Of a stretch of 64,000 nucleotides of DNA, positions 36,292 through 45,239 are shown in pieces. Numbering within the stretch: the stretch's first letter is position 1; each line of letters opens with the position of its first letter. A program made the translations under genes and the position numbers. The notes under the pieces are model-generated. The model did no database searches. It worked only from the letters and a program-made list of their open reading frames with translations, and was not told the DNA's origin. Origin of the DNA: Pelagibacterium limicola (GTDB taxonomy: Bacteria; Pseudomonadota; Alphaproteobacteria; Rhizobiales; Devosiaceae); contig NZ_JADQDB010000002.1 of the NCBI RefSeq assembly GCF_015694405.1, positions 248,001 through 312,000 of the forward strand, read 5' to 3'.

Positions 36292-36873
36292 ATGGCCAAA
36301 ACCATTTTCGCCAGTGTTGCAGGCATTCTCGCGCTCACTGCCCCCGCCTTGGCGCAGGATGCACAAGCCGCGTTCCAGGCAGCCTTTTCCGAAGCCTGCA
36401 TGCTTGAAGACCGGCAGGCCGCCGCCGAGTACTATCCCGACGAAAACTGGACACTGACTTGGGAGGACGAATACACGTATATGGAACGTTCGATCGAACT
36501 CCATCAGTTCTTCTGTTCGTCCGGTGCATATAACGTAAACCTCGTTTTCTACGTCATTGACCCCGTTGACGGGCCTATGCCGGTCAGCTTTGCGGTGCCG
36601 GACTTCGACGTTCGATACGTGGACGATGATTTGGATGGTGCCGTCGAATCGATCGACCTGCAGGGCTTCAGAACCCAATCGATGCTCACCAATCCGACGT
36701 TCGACCCCGAGACGCAAACGATCACGGACCATGTATTATGGCGCGGGATCGGGGATGCATCCTCCTCGGGTTCCTGGGTCTGGAGCAGAGGGGGCTTCGT
36801 GCTGAAAAGCTACGAGGTCGACGCCTCATACGATGGCGAGATCAACCCCAAGCGGATTGTCAATTATCCCTGA
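36292..36873 (+). CDS. secreted DUF1176-like protein
   Basis: 193 residues. A signal peptide (MAKTIFASVAGILALTAPALAQ) is followed by a domain with a Cys near its start (EACMLED), FFCSSGAYNVNLVFYVIDP, FRTQSMLTNPTFDPETQTITDHVLWRGIGDASSSGSWVWSRGGFVLKSYEVD, which fits DUF1176 in outline. Function is unknown; proteins of this type are periplasmic. ATG 36292 has GAGGGA eight bases upstream; the frame is open to 36112 but that part is not protein-like. It is closed by a terminator. Confidence 0.8.
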   Translation: MAKTIFASVAGILALTAPALAQDAQAAFQAAFSEACMLEDRQAAAEYYPDENWTLTWEDEYTYMERSIELHQFFCSSGAYNVNLVFYVIDPVDGPMPVSFAVPDFDVRYVDDDLDGAVESIDLQGFRTQSMLTNPTFDPETQTITDHVLWRGIGDASSSGSWVWSRGGFVLKSYEVDASYDGEINPKRIVNYP

Positions 36874-36881
36874 GCGCAAAG

Positions 36882-36923
36882 AAAAGGCCGCAGCGCCGGG
36901 CGGACGACTGCGGCCTTCATTTA
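36882..36923 (+). terminator. terminator after the DUF1176 gene
   Basis: AAAGGCCGCAG on the left pairs with CTGCGGCCTT on the right across a 17-nt loop, followed by CATTTAT. Strong stem, modest T-run. Confidence 0.75.
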
Positions 36924-37225
36924 TATCGCACCTCCGCCGCGCTGTTGAGGGCTTGGGGGACTTCGGCGAAAGCGCGCATCAGCCGATTCGACATAAGCGA
37001 AAGTGGGGGCACTTTTCGCTGCCGAAGCCGCGACAAATCCGTAACGTCCTGCATGGGGCACGTTTGCCGCTTCGACCGATGACTAATAATATCGCCTGCC
37101 AGTACCACAATTAAAGGCCCGATCACCGAACTGTGATGCCGGCGTGCATTAATTGCCCCCGATTGCAAGGCGGCACGGATGCTGGCATGGCTAGTCAGGC
37201 AAGAATAACAAGAACAGGAAATTCG
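36924..37225. other. intergenic region upstream of amn
   Basis: About 300 bases with no gene. It contains the palindrome at 36996-37020 and an AT-richer stretch (37081-37130) likely to hold the amn promoter. Confidence 0.45.
36996..37020. repeat. palindrome related to the 32.07-kb stem-loop
   Basis: AGCGAAAGTG-GGGG-CACTTTTCGCT forms a long stem with one bulged T. Arms share AAAGTG(G)/CACTTTT with the palindrome at 32074-32096. Similar GCGAAAAGTGG-type palindromes are, as I recall, dispersed in Rhizobiales genomes. Confidence 0.5.
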
Positions 37226-38704
37226 ATGAAGCTCGTTACCCCCGATCCGATGCCGCTCAAATCCTTTACCGATCCGGAAAAGGCATGGGACCATATCTGC
37301 GCGATCTATGACCGGAATACGGGCTTTATCCGCGAGCATCTGGTCAATCTGACCAAGGGGATTGTACCGCCGGGCAAGGTGCGCGCACACTATCCCCGGG
37401 TGCAGGTGCTATCGACCAGCTTCCAGCAAAACGCAAACTCGCGGCTTGCCTACGGATTTCTACACAGTCCCGGTCTCTACCAGACCACGGTCACCCAACC
37501 CCGGCTTTACCGCAAATATCTCATTGAAAATCTCGCCGTCATCCTCAAGAACCACGGCGGTCCAATCGAGGTCGGCGAATCCGAAACGCCGATCCCGCTC
37601 CATTTCGCGGTCGATCCCACCGAGCGGGTCGAAGGGGAAGTGCTCCTCGACATCGGCGTTCCATTGCGCGATCTTTTCGATGTCCCCGATCTCGGCCATA
37701 TGGATGACGAGATCGCCAATGGTACCTTCATTCCACCTGCCGGCGGCCCCTATCCGTTGGCGGCGTTTACCGCGCCGCGCGTCGACTATTCGCTGCACCG
37801 GCTAAACCACTATACCGGCACCACGCCCGAGCACTTCCAGAACTTCGTTATTTTCACCAATTACCAGTTCTACGTGGAGGAATTCACGCGCCTTGCCCAG
37901 ATGTGGATGGCCCAAGGACATGAATTCTATGAGAGTTTTGTGGCGCCGGGCAATGTCGTCACGATGAACGCTCGCCAGGGCGGCGAAACCAGCGGGGTTC
38001 ACCCTACCCGCCAGCCCCAGATGCCGGCCTATCACCTCACCGCCCCTAGCGGTCGCGGCATCACGATGATCAACATCGGCGTTGGCCCCTCCAATGCCAA
38101 AACGGCCACGGACCACGTCGCCGTCCTGCGCCCGCATGCATGGCTGATGCTGGGTCACTGTGCGGGCCTCAGGAATTCTCAATCGCTTGGCGATTACGTG
38201 CTGGCCCATGCCTATGTGCGCGAGGACCACGTGCTCGACGACGACCTGCCAGTCACCGTGCCGATTCCCGCTCTCGCAGAAATCCAGCTGGCCCTACAGG
38301 ACGCCGTTGAGGAGGTTACCCATCTCGAAGGACTAGAGGCAAAGGCCATTATGCGGACAGGCACGGTCTTCACCATCGACAACCGCAACTGGGAGCTCCG
38401 CGATCAGACCGAAATCTCGCGTCGCCTGTCCCAGTCGCGCGCCATCGCCCTGGATATGGAAAGTGCCACGATTGCAGCCAACGGCTTCCGCTTCCGCGTG
38501 CCGTACGGCACACTGCTCTGCGTGTCGGACAAACCGCTGCACGGAGAATTGAAGCTCCCCGGGATGGCATCGGACTTCTATCGCACGCAGGTCAACCGCC
38601 ACCTGCTGATCGGCCTCAAGGCGATGGAGATCCTTCGCAACCAGCCGCCGGACCGGCTGCATTCGCGCAAGCTCAGAAGCTTTGCGGAAACGGCGTTCCA
38701 GTAA
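37226..38704 (+). CDS. amn: AMP nucleosidase
   Basis: A 492-residue enzyme that hydrolyses AMP to adenine and ribose 5-phosphate, adjusting the adenylate pool. The N-terminal AMN domain (DPEKAWDHICAIYDRNTGFIREHLVNLTKG ... RAHYPRVQV) is followed by a nucleoside-phosphorylase-like catalytic domain: TMINIGVGPSNAKTATDHVAVLRPHAWLMLGHCAGLR and ALDMESATIAANGFRFRVPYGTLLCVSDKPLHGELKLPGMA. Length and motifs are standard. ATG 37226 has CAGGAA upstream; the longer open frame from 37133 is not conserved. It is convergent with maeB. Confidence 0.95.
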   Translation: MKLVTPDPMPLKSFTDPEKAWDHICAIYDRNTGFIREHLVNLTKGIVPPGKVRAHYPRVQVLSTSFQQNANSRLAYGFLHSPGLYQTTVTQPRLYRKYLIENLAVILKNHGGPIEVGESETPIPLHFAVDPTERVEGEVLLDIGVPLRDLFDVPDLGHMDDEIANGTFIPPAGGPYPLAAFTAPRVDYSLHRLNHYTGTTPEHFQNFVIFTNYQFYVEEFTRLAQMWMAQGHEFYESFVAPGNVVTMNARQGGETSGVHPTRQPQMPAYHLTAPSGRGITMINIGVGPSNAKTATDHVAVLRPHAWLMLGHCAGLRNSQSLGDYVLAHAYVREDHVLDDDLPVTVPIPALAEIQLALQDAVEEVTHLEGLEAKAIMRTGTVFTIDNRNWELRDQTEISRRLSQSRAIALDMESATIAANGFRFRVPYGTLLCVSDKPLHGELKLPGMASDFYRTQVNRHLLIGLKAMEILRNQPPDRLHSRKLRSFAETAFQ

Positions 38705-38709
38705 TGGGT

Positions 38710-38732
38710 GGGCCCCGATGAAACCGGGGCCC
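38710..38732. terminator. shared hairpin between amn and maeB
   Basis: GGGCCCCG/CGGGGCCC with a 7-nt loop lies 6 nt after the amn stop and 8 nt from the maeB stop. No long T-run on either side, but it is the only structure between two convergent genes. Confidence 0.5.
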
Positions 38733-38739
38733 CGGAGTT

Positions 38740-41028
38740 CTACTCTTCCCGCTCCGCCGCCAGCGCCTCATTGACGGTGATTGCCGTCATGTTGACGATG
38801 CCGCGGCTGGTGACCGAAGGCGCAAGGATATGGGCGGGTGCCCGCGTTCCCATCAGGATCGGCCCAACCGGAAGCGCATTGTTCATTTCCTTGAGCAAGG
38901 TCATGGAAAGATTGGCGCTTTCGAGATTGGGGAAAACGAGGAGATTGGCTTCGCCTTTCAACACGGAATCCGGGATGTAGCGTTCCCGCAGGCCCTGGTT
39001 GAGTGCGAGGTCGCCCTGCATCTCTCCCTCGACAATGAGGTCCGGAGCAACCCGCTTGAGCTTGTTGTAGGCCTCGTGCATCTTGATTGAGCTGTCCCCG
39101 ACGCGCGACCCGAAATTGGAGTAGCTCAACAACGCGGCCTTGGCTTCGATGTTGAAACGCTTGAGATGGTCCCGCGCCTGCAGCGTGATCGAAACGATCT
39201 CGTCGGCACTGGGCTCCATCGTCACATACGTGTCGGCAAGGAAGAAAACCCCTTGCGGCATGATGAGCATGGAAAGCGCGGAGACGTCGGAAACGCCTTC
39301 ACTGAGCCCGATAATCGATTTGATGTCGCGGACGTGCTTGATGTAGCGCCCCTGCAACCCGCAGATCAGCCCGTCGGCTTCGCCGCGCTTGACGGCCAGC
39401 GCGCCGATGACTGTGGTATTGGTGCGCACGATTGTGCGGGCCGTATCCGGGGTAACCCCCGACCGCCCCACCAGCGAATGGAACAGTGAAACGTAGTCCT
39501 TGTATCGCGGATCGTCCTCTGGATTGACGATCTCGAAATCCTTGCCGGGCTGGAGAGCCAACCCGAAACGCTCGATCCGCTGCTCGATCACGAAGGGCCG
39601 CCCGATCAGGATGGGCGTTGCTATGCCCTCTTCCAGGATGACCTGCGTGGCGCGCAACACGCGTTCGTCCTCGCCATCGGCATACGCAATGCGCATGCCC
39701 TTGCCCTTCGCCTGCTCGATCATGGGCTTCATCACCATGCCCGAACGGAAGACGAAGCGGTTGAGGCTATCCTTGTAGGCGTCGAAATCTTCGATGGGAC
39801 GCCGCGCCACGCCGGTATCCATGGCCGCCTTGGCGACCGCCGGCGCAATGCGGAGGATCAAGCGCTGGTCGAACGGGTTGGGAATGAGGTAATCGCGCCC
39901 AAAGGTCGAGGCCCCGCTCGGGATCGCCTCGAGTACGGGTTCATGTGCCAGCTTGGCGATGGCATGAGCTGCCGCAGCCTTCATTTCTTCGTTGATCGTA
40001 GTCGCCCCGACATCGAGCGCGCCGCGGAAGATGAACGGGAAGCAGAGGACGTTATTTACCTGGTTGGGGTAGTCCGAGCGCCCGGTGCAGATCATCGCAT
40101 CGGGCCGTGCTTCCTGCGCCAGTTCGGGCATGATTTCCGGCACCGGATTGGAAAGCGCGAGGATCAGTGGATCCTTGGCCATGTTTTTGAGCATTTCCGG
40201 CTTGAGCGCGCCGGCCGCCGAGAGACCAAGGAAAATATCGGCGCCGTCCATCACTTCGGCGAGCGATGTCTTGTCGGTATCCTGCGCGAACGAAGCGCGC
40301 CAGCGGTCGACGAGGTTATGCCGCGCCTTGGTGACGAGGCCGTCACGGTCCGCCACCCAGATGTTTTCGCGTCTGGCGCCGACGGCGATCAGCATGTTGA
40401 GGCAGGCAATCGCCGCCGCCCCCGCACCGGACGTGCAGATCTTGACCTTGGAAATATCCTTTCCGGCCAGCTTGAGCCCGTTGAGCACCGCCGCGGCGAC
40501 GATGATCGCCGTTCCGTGCTGGTCGTCATGGAATACCGGGATCGGCATCCGCTCGCGCAGCGCTTCCTCGATCTCGAAACAATCGGGCGCCTTGATGTCC
40601 TCAAGGTTGATGCCGCCAAACGAAGGCCAGAGCGGCGCTACGGTTTCGATGAACTTCTTGGGGTCCTGCTCGTCGATTTCGATATCGATGGAATCGATAC
40701 CCGCGAACTTCTTGAACAGAACCGCCTTGCCTTCCATGACCGGCTTGGATGCCAGCGCCCCGATATTGCCGAGCCCGAGGACTGCCGTCCCGTTGGAGAT
40801 GACCGCGACGAGATTTGCGCGGGAGGTGTATTGCGCAGCTGTTTCAGGATCGGCGGCGATTTCCTCGCACGGCGCGGCCACGCCCGGCGAATAGGCGAGC
40901 GCGAGATCGCGCTGGTTGGCCAGCGGCTTGGTGGCAACAATCTCGAGCTTCCCGGGTTTGGGATAGTTATGGAAGTGCAGCGCAGCGTCTCGCAACGCTT
41001 TCTGCGGATCGCGCGGTTCGTCGGTCAT
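38740..41028 (-). CDS. maeB: NADP-dependent malic enzyme with phosphotransacetylase-like domain
   Basis: A 762-residue fusion. Residues 1-430 are malic enzyme (oxidative decarboxylation of malate to pyruvate): LALAYSPGVAAPCEEIA, SNGTAVLGLGNIGALASKPVMEGKAVLFKKFAGID, VFHDDQHGTAIIVAAAVLNGL with metal ligands, and the NADP fold VKICTSGAGAAAIACLNMLIAVG. From about 440 to the end is a PTA/PTB domain (LIGRPFVIEQRI ... LLSYSNFGSR ... VGPILMGTRAPAHILAPSVTSRGIVNMTAITVNEA) that is usually regulatory, not catalytic, in MaeB. Feeds pyruvate and NADPH during growth on C4 acids. ATG 41028. Confidence 0.95.
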   Translation of the reverse strand: MTDEPRDPQKALRDAALHFHNYPKPGKLEIVATKPLANQRDLALAYSPGVAAPCEEIAADPETAAQYTSRANLVAVISNGTAVLGLGNIGALASKPVMEGKAVLFKKFAGIDSIDIEIDEQDPKKFIETVAPLWPSFGGINLEDIKAPDCFEIEEALRERMPIPVFHDDQHGTAIIVAAAVLNGLKLAGKDISKVKICTSGAGAAAIACLNMLIAVGARRENIWVADRDGLVTKARHNLVDRWRASFAQDTDKTSLAEVMDGADIFLGLSAAGALKPEMLKNMAKDPLILALSNPVPEIMPELAQEARPDAMICTGRSDYPNQVNNVLCFPFIFRGALDVGATTINEEMKAAAAHAIAKLAHEPVLEAIPSGASTFGRDYLIPNPFDQRLILRIAPAVAKAAMDTGVARRPIEDFDAYKDSLNRFVFRSGMVMKPMIEQAKGKGMRIAYADGEDERVLRATQVILEEGIATPILIGRPFVIEQRIERFGLALQPGKDFEIVNPEDDPRYKDYVSLFHSLVGRSGVTPDTARTIVRTNTTVIGALAVKRGEADGLICGLQGRYIKHVRDIKSIIGLSEGVSDVSALSMLIMPQGVFFLADTYVTMEPSADEIVSITLQARDHLKRFNIEAKAALLSYSNFGSRVGDSSIKMHEAYNKLKRVAPDLIVEGEMQGDLALNQGLRERYIPDSVLKGEANLLVFPNLESANLSMTLLKEMNNALPVGPILMGTRAPAHILAPSVTSRGIVNMTAITVNEALAAEREE

Positions 41029-41127
41029 GCCGTCTCCTCAAGAGGCTTTTCGCGGCCTTAGGTGCCACTAAACACACAAAAAGGGAAGGCTTGAAGGCCG
41101 TCTTCCAATACGCCTTTAGGCTGAAAA

Positions 41128-42714
41128 TCAGGCCGCCATATCGCCGTTGAGGTTCGATCCTCGCGCGGAAGGCTTGAGCGCGTTTGCCAGCGCCAGGAAG
41201 GAGGAAAGCTTGAGCGGGGGCGAGAACAGATATCCTTGTGCGAAATAGACGTTCTTGGCACGCAGGTACAGCGCCTGCTCCTGCGTCTCGACGCCCTCCG
41301 CGATGATTTCGATATCCATGTCCTTGGCCATGCTGATGAGGCCATCGATAACCGGTACCGGCACATGCGGATCACGGATCATGTCGACGAAAATCTTGTC
41401 GATCTTGACGATGTCGATCCCCAACGTATGCAGATAAGCAAGGTTCGAATGCCCGGTACCCGCGTCGTCCATCGCGATGCGGACGCCGAGCTTGTGCATG
41501 GCGGAGACGACATGATTGACCGCATCCCTGTCATCGAGCGGACGCCGTTCGGTGATTTCGAACACCAGTTGAGTGTAGCGAATGCCGCTGCCCCCGAATA
41601 TCGACTGGATATCGTCGACGATGGTGCCGTCCCGGAAATGGCCCTCGAAAAGGTTGATGGAAACCTTGAAGTCGGGAACTTCGGCGCAAAGTTCCTCGAG
41701 ATCGAACCGGACCTGCTCCATTAGGCTCAGCGTCATCGGCACGGCAAGACCCGACATTTCGGCATAGTCGATAAAGGCGCCCGGAGGCACGACTTCACCA
41801 TTGCGCTTGACCCAACGCACCAGCACCTCGCACCCGATCAACTTGCCGGTCTTGAGGTTCATCACCGGCTGGTAATACGGCTTCATCTCGCCTGCGACGA
41901 TCGCACGTTCGATATCGAAAGAAGGCAGGTCCGTGCGCCGTGCGTATTTGAGCATCAGGATGAGGACAAGGACACCCATCAGGCAGGCTACGGCCGTAAA
42001 GCCGAAATCGAGCTCGGCGTAGGACGAGCGCAGGGCTGAAAAACTGGCGCCAGCCTCGGCTTTGATCGGAATGTCGCCCGCAAAGGAACGCACAAAGATG
42101 TAGTCCGCATCCAAGGCCGCGAAGTCGATCGCATCCCCGCGTATTATGATCGGGGCGCCATTGGTCAACGATACCACGAGATGCCGCATGTTCCCGACAA
42201 TCGGAGTGACCTCGCGTGCAACCAGCGGCGCGGCCTCGACAAAAGCCGACACCGCGCGATTCCCGCCGAATTGCTGGGTAATCTTGAGCAGAGGCGTAGC
42301 CTCGCCCTCAAGTTCGACCACGCTGAGCGTCTCGGTGTGGCCGGGAATGGCGAGAGACCCGGAAAGGACTCTGTAATTCACCCCACTTCCATAGGCCGCG
42401 CAGTATTGGATGCCCTCGGCGTTTTCCACGGCGACCTGACGCAGATAAATGGACTGCTGCAACTCCAGGTTGACGTTGGTGAAAAAGGTCGGCGTGCAAA
42501 GCGATGGGCTGTTGTGCAGGATGCGCCGCAGTGAAAGCACTGCGTCTTGCACAATTGTCTGGCTGTCATGGGTAATTGCGTCTAGCGCGGACTGCAGCTT
42601 GTTCGTTTCGCGGGACTTTGCATACCCATCCAGAACATAGTCGACGGCCAGAACCGGCAGGAAGGCCAGTGCTGCAACGACGACGATCAGTATCTGTGAT
42701 CTCTTTGATCGCAC
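41128..42714 (-). CDS. EAL-domain c-di-GMP phosphodiesterase with CSS-type periplasmic sensor
   Basis: 528 residues. TM1 (about 8-27) and TM2 (about 238-257) bracket a periplasmic domain carrying Cys73 (SPSLCTP) and Cys105 (IQYCAAYG), as in CSS-motif phosphodiesterases where two Cys form a redox-sensitive disulfide; here the triplet is CTP instead of CSS. The EAL domain has EVL at 296-298 in place of EAL but keeps the metal and catalytic residues: Asn in SINLFEGHF, EITERR, MDDAGTGHS, VKIDKIF (Lys) and IAEGVETQEQ. So hydrolysis of c-di-GMP is expected. The start is GTG 42714 after GGGCAGGA. Confidence 0.9.
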   Translation of the reverse strand: MRSKRSQILIVVVAALAFLPVLAVDYVLDGYAKSRETNKLQSALDAITHDSQTIVQDAVLSLRRILHNSPSLCTPTFFTNVNLELQQSIYLRQVAVENAEGIQYCAAYGSGVNYRVLSGSLAIPGHTETLSVVELEGEATPLLKITQQFGGNRAVSAFVEAAPLVAREVTPIVGNMRHLVVSLTNGAPIIIRGDAIDFAALDADYIFVRSFAGDIPIKAEAGASFSALRSSYAELDFGFTAVACLMGVLVLILMLKYARRTDLPSFDIERAIVAGEMKPYYQPVMNLKTGKLIGCEVLVRWVKRNGEVVPPGAFIDYAEMSGLAVPMTLSLMEQVRFDLEELCAEVPDFKVSINLFEGHFRDGTIVDDIQSIFGGSGIRYTQLVFEITERRPLDDRDAVNHVVSAMHKLGVRIAMDDAGTGHSNLAYLHTLGIDIVKIDKIFVDMIRDPHVPVPVIDGLISMAKDMDIEIIAEGVETQEQALYLRAKNVYFAQGYLFSPPLKLSSFLALANALKPSARGSNLNGDMAA

Positions 42715-42790
42715 GTCCTGCCCTGAGTTGGGATTGGTCTCAGCCCAACTCTATCCGGCAAGCTTTTAATCCCGCATTAACGGTGTTGCG

Positions 42791-42819
42791 AAAAGCCCGC
42801 GAACTGGTGCTCGCGGGCT
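42791..42819 (-). terminator. Rho-independent terminator of aspS
   Basis: On the minus strand AGCCCGCGA/TCGCGGGCT form a 9-bp stem with an 8-nt loop followed by TTTT, about 16 nt after the aspS stop codon. Confidence 0.88.
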
Positions 42820-42834
42820 GGAACCGACAAGGCC

Positions 42835-44631
42835 TCAGGCCTTTTTTTCCGTCGGCATGTTGACCCGCAGATGCAACTCGCGAAGCTGGCGTGGCGTCGG
42901 CTCGCTCGGCGCCCCCATCAGGAGGTCTTCGGCCTGCTGGTTCATCGGGAACGGCGTGATCTCGCGCAGGTTCTGGACGCCGCACAGGAGCATCACGATT
43001 CGGTCGATGCCGAACGCAGCACCACCATGCGGTGGTGCGCCGTACTGGAAGGCGCGATAAAGACCGCCAAACTTTTCCTCGACGTCAGCCTTGGAAAGTC
43101 CAACCTTTTCGAAGGCGGCAACCATGGTTTCGGGCTGCTGGTTACGGATGGAACCCGAGGCAATCTCGTAGCCGTTGCAAACTGCATCGTACTGATACGC
43201 CTTGATGGTCAAGGGATCGGCGTTCATCAGCGCATCGAGTCCGCCCTGCGGCATCGAGAACGGGTTGTGGGCGAAGTCGAGCTTCTTTTCGTCTTCGTCC
43301 CACTCGAAGAAGGGGAAGTCGACAATCCAGCAGAACTCGAAGCTGTCCTTGTCGACAAGGTCCAGATCGATGCCCACCTTGGTCCGCGCCGCGCCGGCGA
43401 AGTTGACGAACTTGCCCGGAACGCCGCAGACAAAGAACACCGCATCCCCATCAGCAAGACCAAGTTGCGCGCGCACCGCTTCCGTGCGTTCCTCGCCGAT
43501 ATTCTTTGCAATCGGGCCGGATCCCGCGCCCTCCTTAAAGAAAATATAGCCAAGACCCGGCTGGCCTTCACCCTGCGCCCACGCATTCATGCGGTCGCAG
43601 AAGGCGCGGCCGATCGGTTCGGCCCCGGCCTTGTTTTTTGCCGGAATGGCCCAGACTTCCACCTGGGGGTCGGCAGCGATCTGATTGGCGAAAACCTTGA
43701 ACCCGGAATCGCGGAAGTGATCGGTGACGTTTTCCATCTCGATGGGGTTACGCAGGTCAGGCTTGTCCGTACCGTATTTGCGCATCGCAACGTCGTAAGG
43801 GATACGCGGCCAGTCCTTCGTGACCTTCTTGCCGTCCGCGAACTGCTCGAAGACCGAGGTAATGATGGGCGTGAGCGTGTCCCAGATTTCCTCCTGGGTC
43901 ACAAAACTCATCTCGAGGTCGAGCTGGTAGAACTCGCCCGGCAGGCGGTCGGCACGCGGATCCTCGTCCCGGAAGCAAGGGGCAATCTGGAAATACCGGT
44001 CGAACCCAGCCACCATAAGCAATTGCTTATACTGCTGCGGCGCCTGTGGCAGCGCGAAGAACTTGCCCGGATGGATACGGCTCGGCACGAGGAAATCGCG
44101 CGCTCCTTCCGGCGAGGACGCCGTGAGAATGGGCGTCGAATATTCGCCAAAACTTGCCTCGGTCATACCCGCCCGCATGGCAGAAATGATCCTGCTACGC
44201 TTGACGATGTTGGCATGCAGCGTTTCGCGCCGCAAATCAAGGAAACGATAGCGCAAGCGCGTATCTTCGGGGTAGTCCGGTTCGCCGAACACCGGCAAGG
44301 GGAGTTCAGCGGCCTTTCCCAACACCTCGATGTCGCGGATGAAGACTTCGACGCCACCGGTGGGCAGGTTCTTGTTGACGGTTTCGGGCGTACGCGCCTT
44401 CACCTCGCCATCGATGCGGATCACCCATTCTGCGCGCACGGTTTCCGCCAGCTTGAACGCCGGAGAATCGGGATCCACGACGCACTGGGTCAGGCCGTAA
44501 TGATCGCGCAGGTCGATGAACAGCAGCCCACCATGATCGCGGATACGATGCACCCATCCCGAGAGCCGGGCATTCTGGCCCACGTCGCCCGTGCTGAGTT
44601 GGGCGCAGGTGTGCGAACGGTAGCGATGCAT
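42835..44631 (-). CDS. aspS: aspartate--tRNA ligase
   Basis: A 598-residue class II synthetase. The N-terminal OB anticodon-binding domain ([28 protein letters not shown]) is followed by the catalytic core with motif 2 ([25 protein letters not shown]) and motif 3 ([16 protein letters not shown]). A bacterial GAD insertion is included. Many alphaproteobacterial AspRS are non-discriminating and also load tRNA-Asn for GatCAB; I cannot decide that here. ATG 44631 ([26 protein letters not shown]) is the conserved start; the frame is open to 44682. It is divergent from the DUF1801/rnd pair. Confidence 0.96.
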   Translation of the reverse strand: MHRYRSHTCAQLSTGDVGQNARLSGWVHRIRDHGGLLFIDLRDHYGLTQCVVDPDSPAFKLAETVRAEWVIRIDGEVKARTPETVNKNLPTGGVEVFIRDIEVLGKAAELPLPVFGEPDYPEDTRLRYRFLDLRRETLHANIVKRSRIISAMRAGMTEASFGEYSTPILTASSPEGARDFLVPSRIHPGKFFALPQAPQQYKQLLMVAGFDRYFQIAPCFRDEDPRADRLPGEFYQLDLEMSFVTQEEIWDTLTPIITSVFEQFADGKKVTKDWPRIPYDVAMRKYGTDKPDLRNPIEMENVTDHFRDSGFKVFANQIAADPQVEVWAIPAKNKAGAEPIGRAFCDRMNAWAQGEGQPGLGYIFFKEGAGSGPIAKNIGEERTEAVRAQLGLADGDAVFFVCGVPGKFVNFAGAARTKVGIDLDLVDKDSFEFCWIVDFPFFEWDEDEKKLDFAHNPFSMPQGGLDALMNADPLTIKAYQYDAVCNGYEIASGSIRNQQPETMVAAFEKVGLSKADVEEKFGGLYRAFQYGAPPHGGAAFGIDRIVMLLCGVQNLREITPFPMNQQAEDLLMGAPSEPTPRQLRELHLRVNMPTEKKA

Positions 44632-44790
44632 GATCGAAAGTCTTTCGAGAAACCAAGGGAAATGCGTGGCGGAAAAGCGCATGAGACGCCCGAAATGTCA
44701 AGCGCGTAGGGCCCAAAGCAAGCCCCGCCCTTGCATCCTGGAGCAGCGCATCCGATGATGATCCGATAGAGAAAAATCCGCGAGTGCGCC

Positions 44791-45165
44791 ATGGCCAGCG
44801 AGAGCAAGCCCGCAACCATTGAAGAGTATATCGCCGCTGCGCCTGAGGCCGCTCAGCCCAACCTTCGGGCCATTCATGCCTGTCTAGCAGAGGTTGCGCC
44901 CCACACTGAGCAGGGGATCAAATGGGGCTCGCCCACTTTTACCGGCCGGCGGATATACTTTTCCTTCGCTGCGTTCAGATCGTTTGTCAATTTCTACCCG
45001 ACGCCCAGGGTCATCGAGGCCTTCAGGGATCGCCTCGCGGCCTATCGCACGACCGACGCGGGCATCAGCTTTCCCCACGGCGAGGCTCCACCCTTGGCGC
45101 TGCTTCGGGAGATCGCCACCTACCGCGTCCGCGACTGCGAAGAGAACGACGCGCGCTGGATGTAA
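44791..45165 (+). CDS. DUF1801 (YdhG-like) protein
   Basis: A 124-residue single-domain protein. IEEYIAAAPEAAQPNLRAIHACLAEVAPHTEQGIKWGSPTFTGRRIYFSFAAFRSFVNFYPTPRVIEAFRDRL is the DUF1801 pattern, an iron-sulfur-assembly-frataxin-like fold of unknown biochemical role. The C-terminal part (YRTTDAGISFPHGEAPPLALLREIATYRV) continues it. ATG 44791 gives a full-length domain. It lies 74 nt before rnd in the same direction; co-transcription is possible, but no functional link is evident. Confidence 0.85.
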   Translation: MASESKPATIEEYIAAAPEAAQPNLRAIHACLAEVAPHTEQGIKWGSPTFTGRRIYFSFAAFRSFVNFYPTPRVIEAFRDRLAAYRTTDAGISFPHGEAPPLALLREIATYRVRDCEENDARWM

Positions 45166-45239
45166 ACGGGCTTTGCCCCGCGCCGCCAACCTGTTACGAA
45201 ATCGGCAACAGTTTTAAACAACTTCAAGAACCGAACCCT

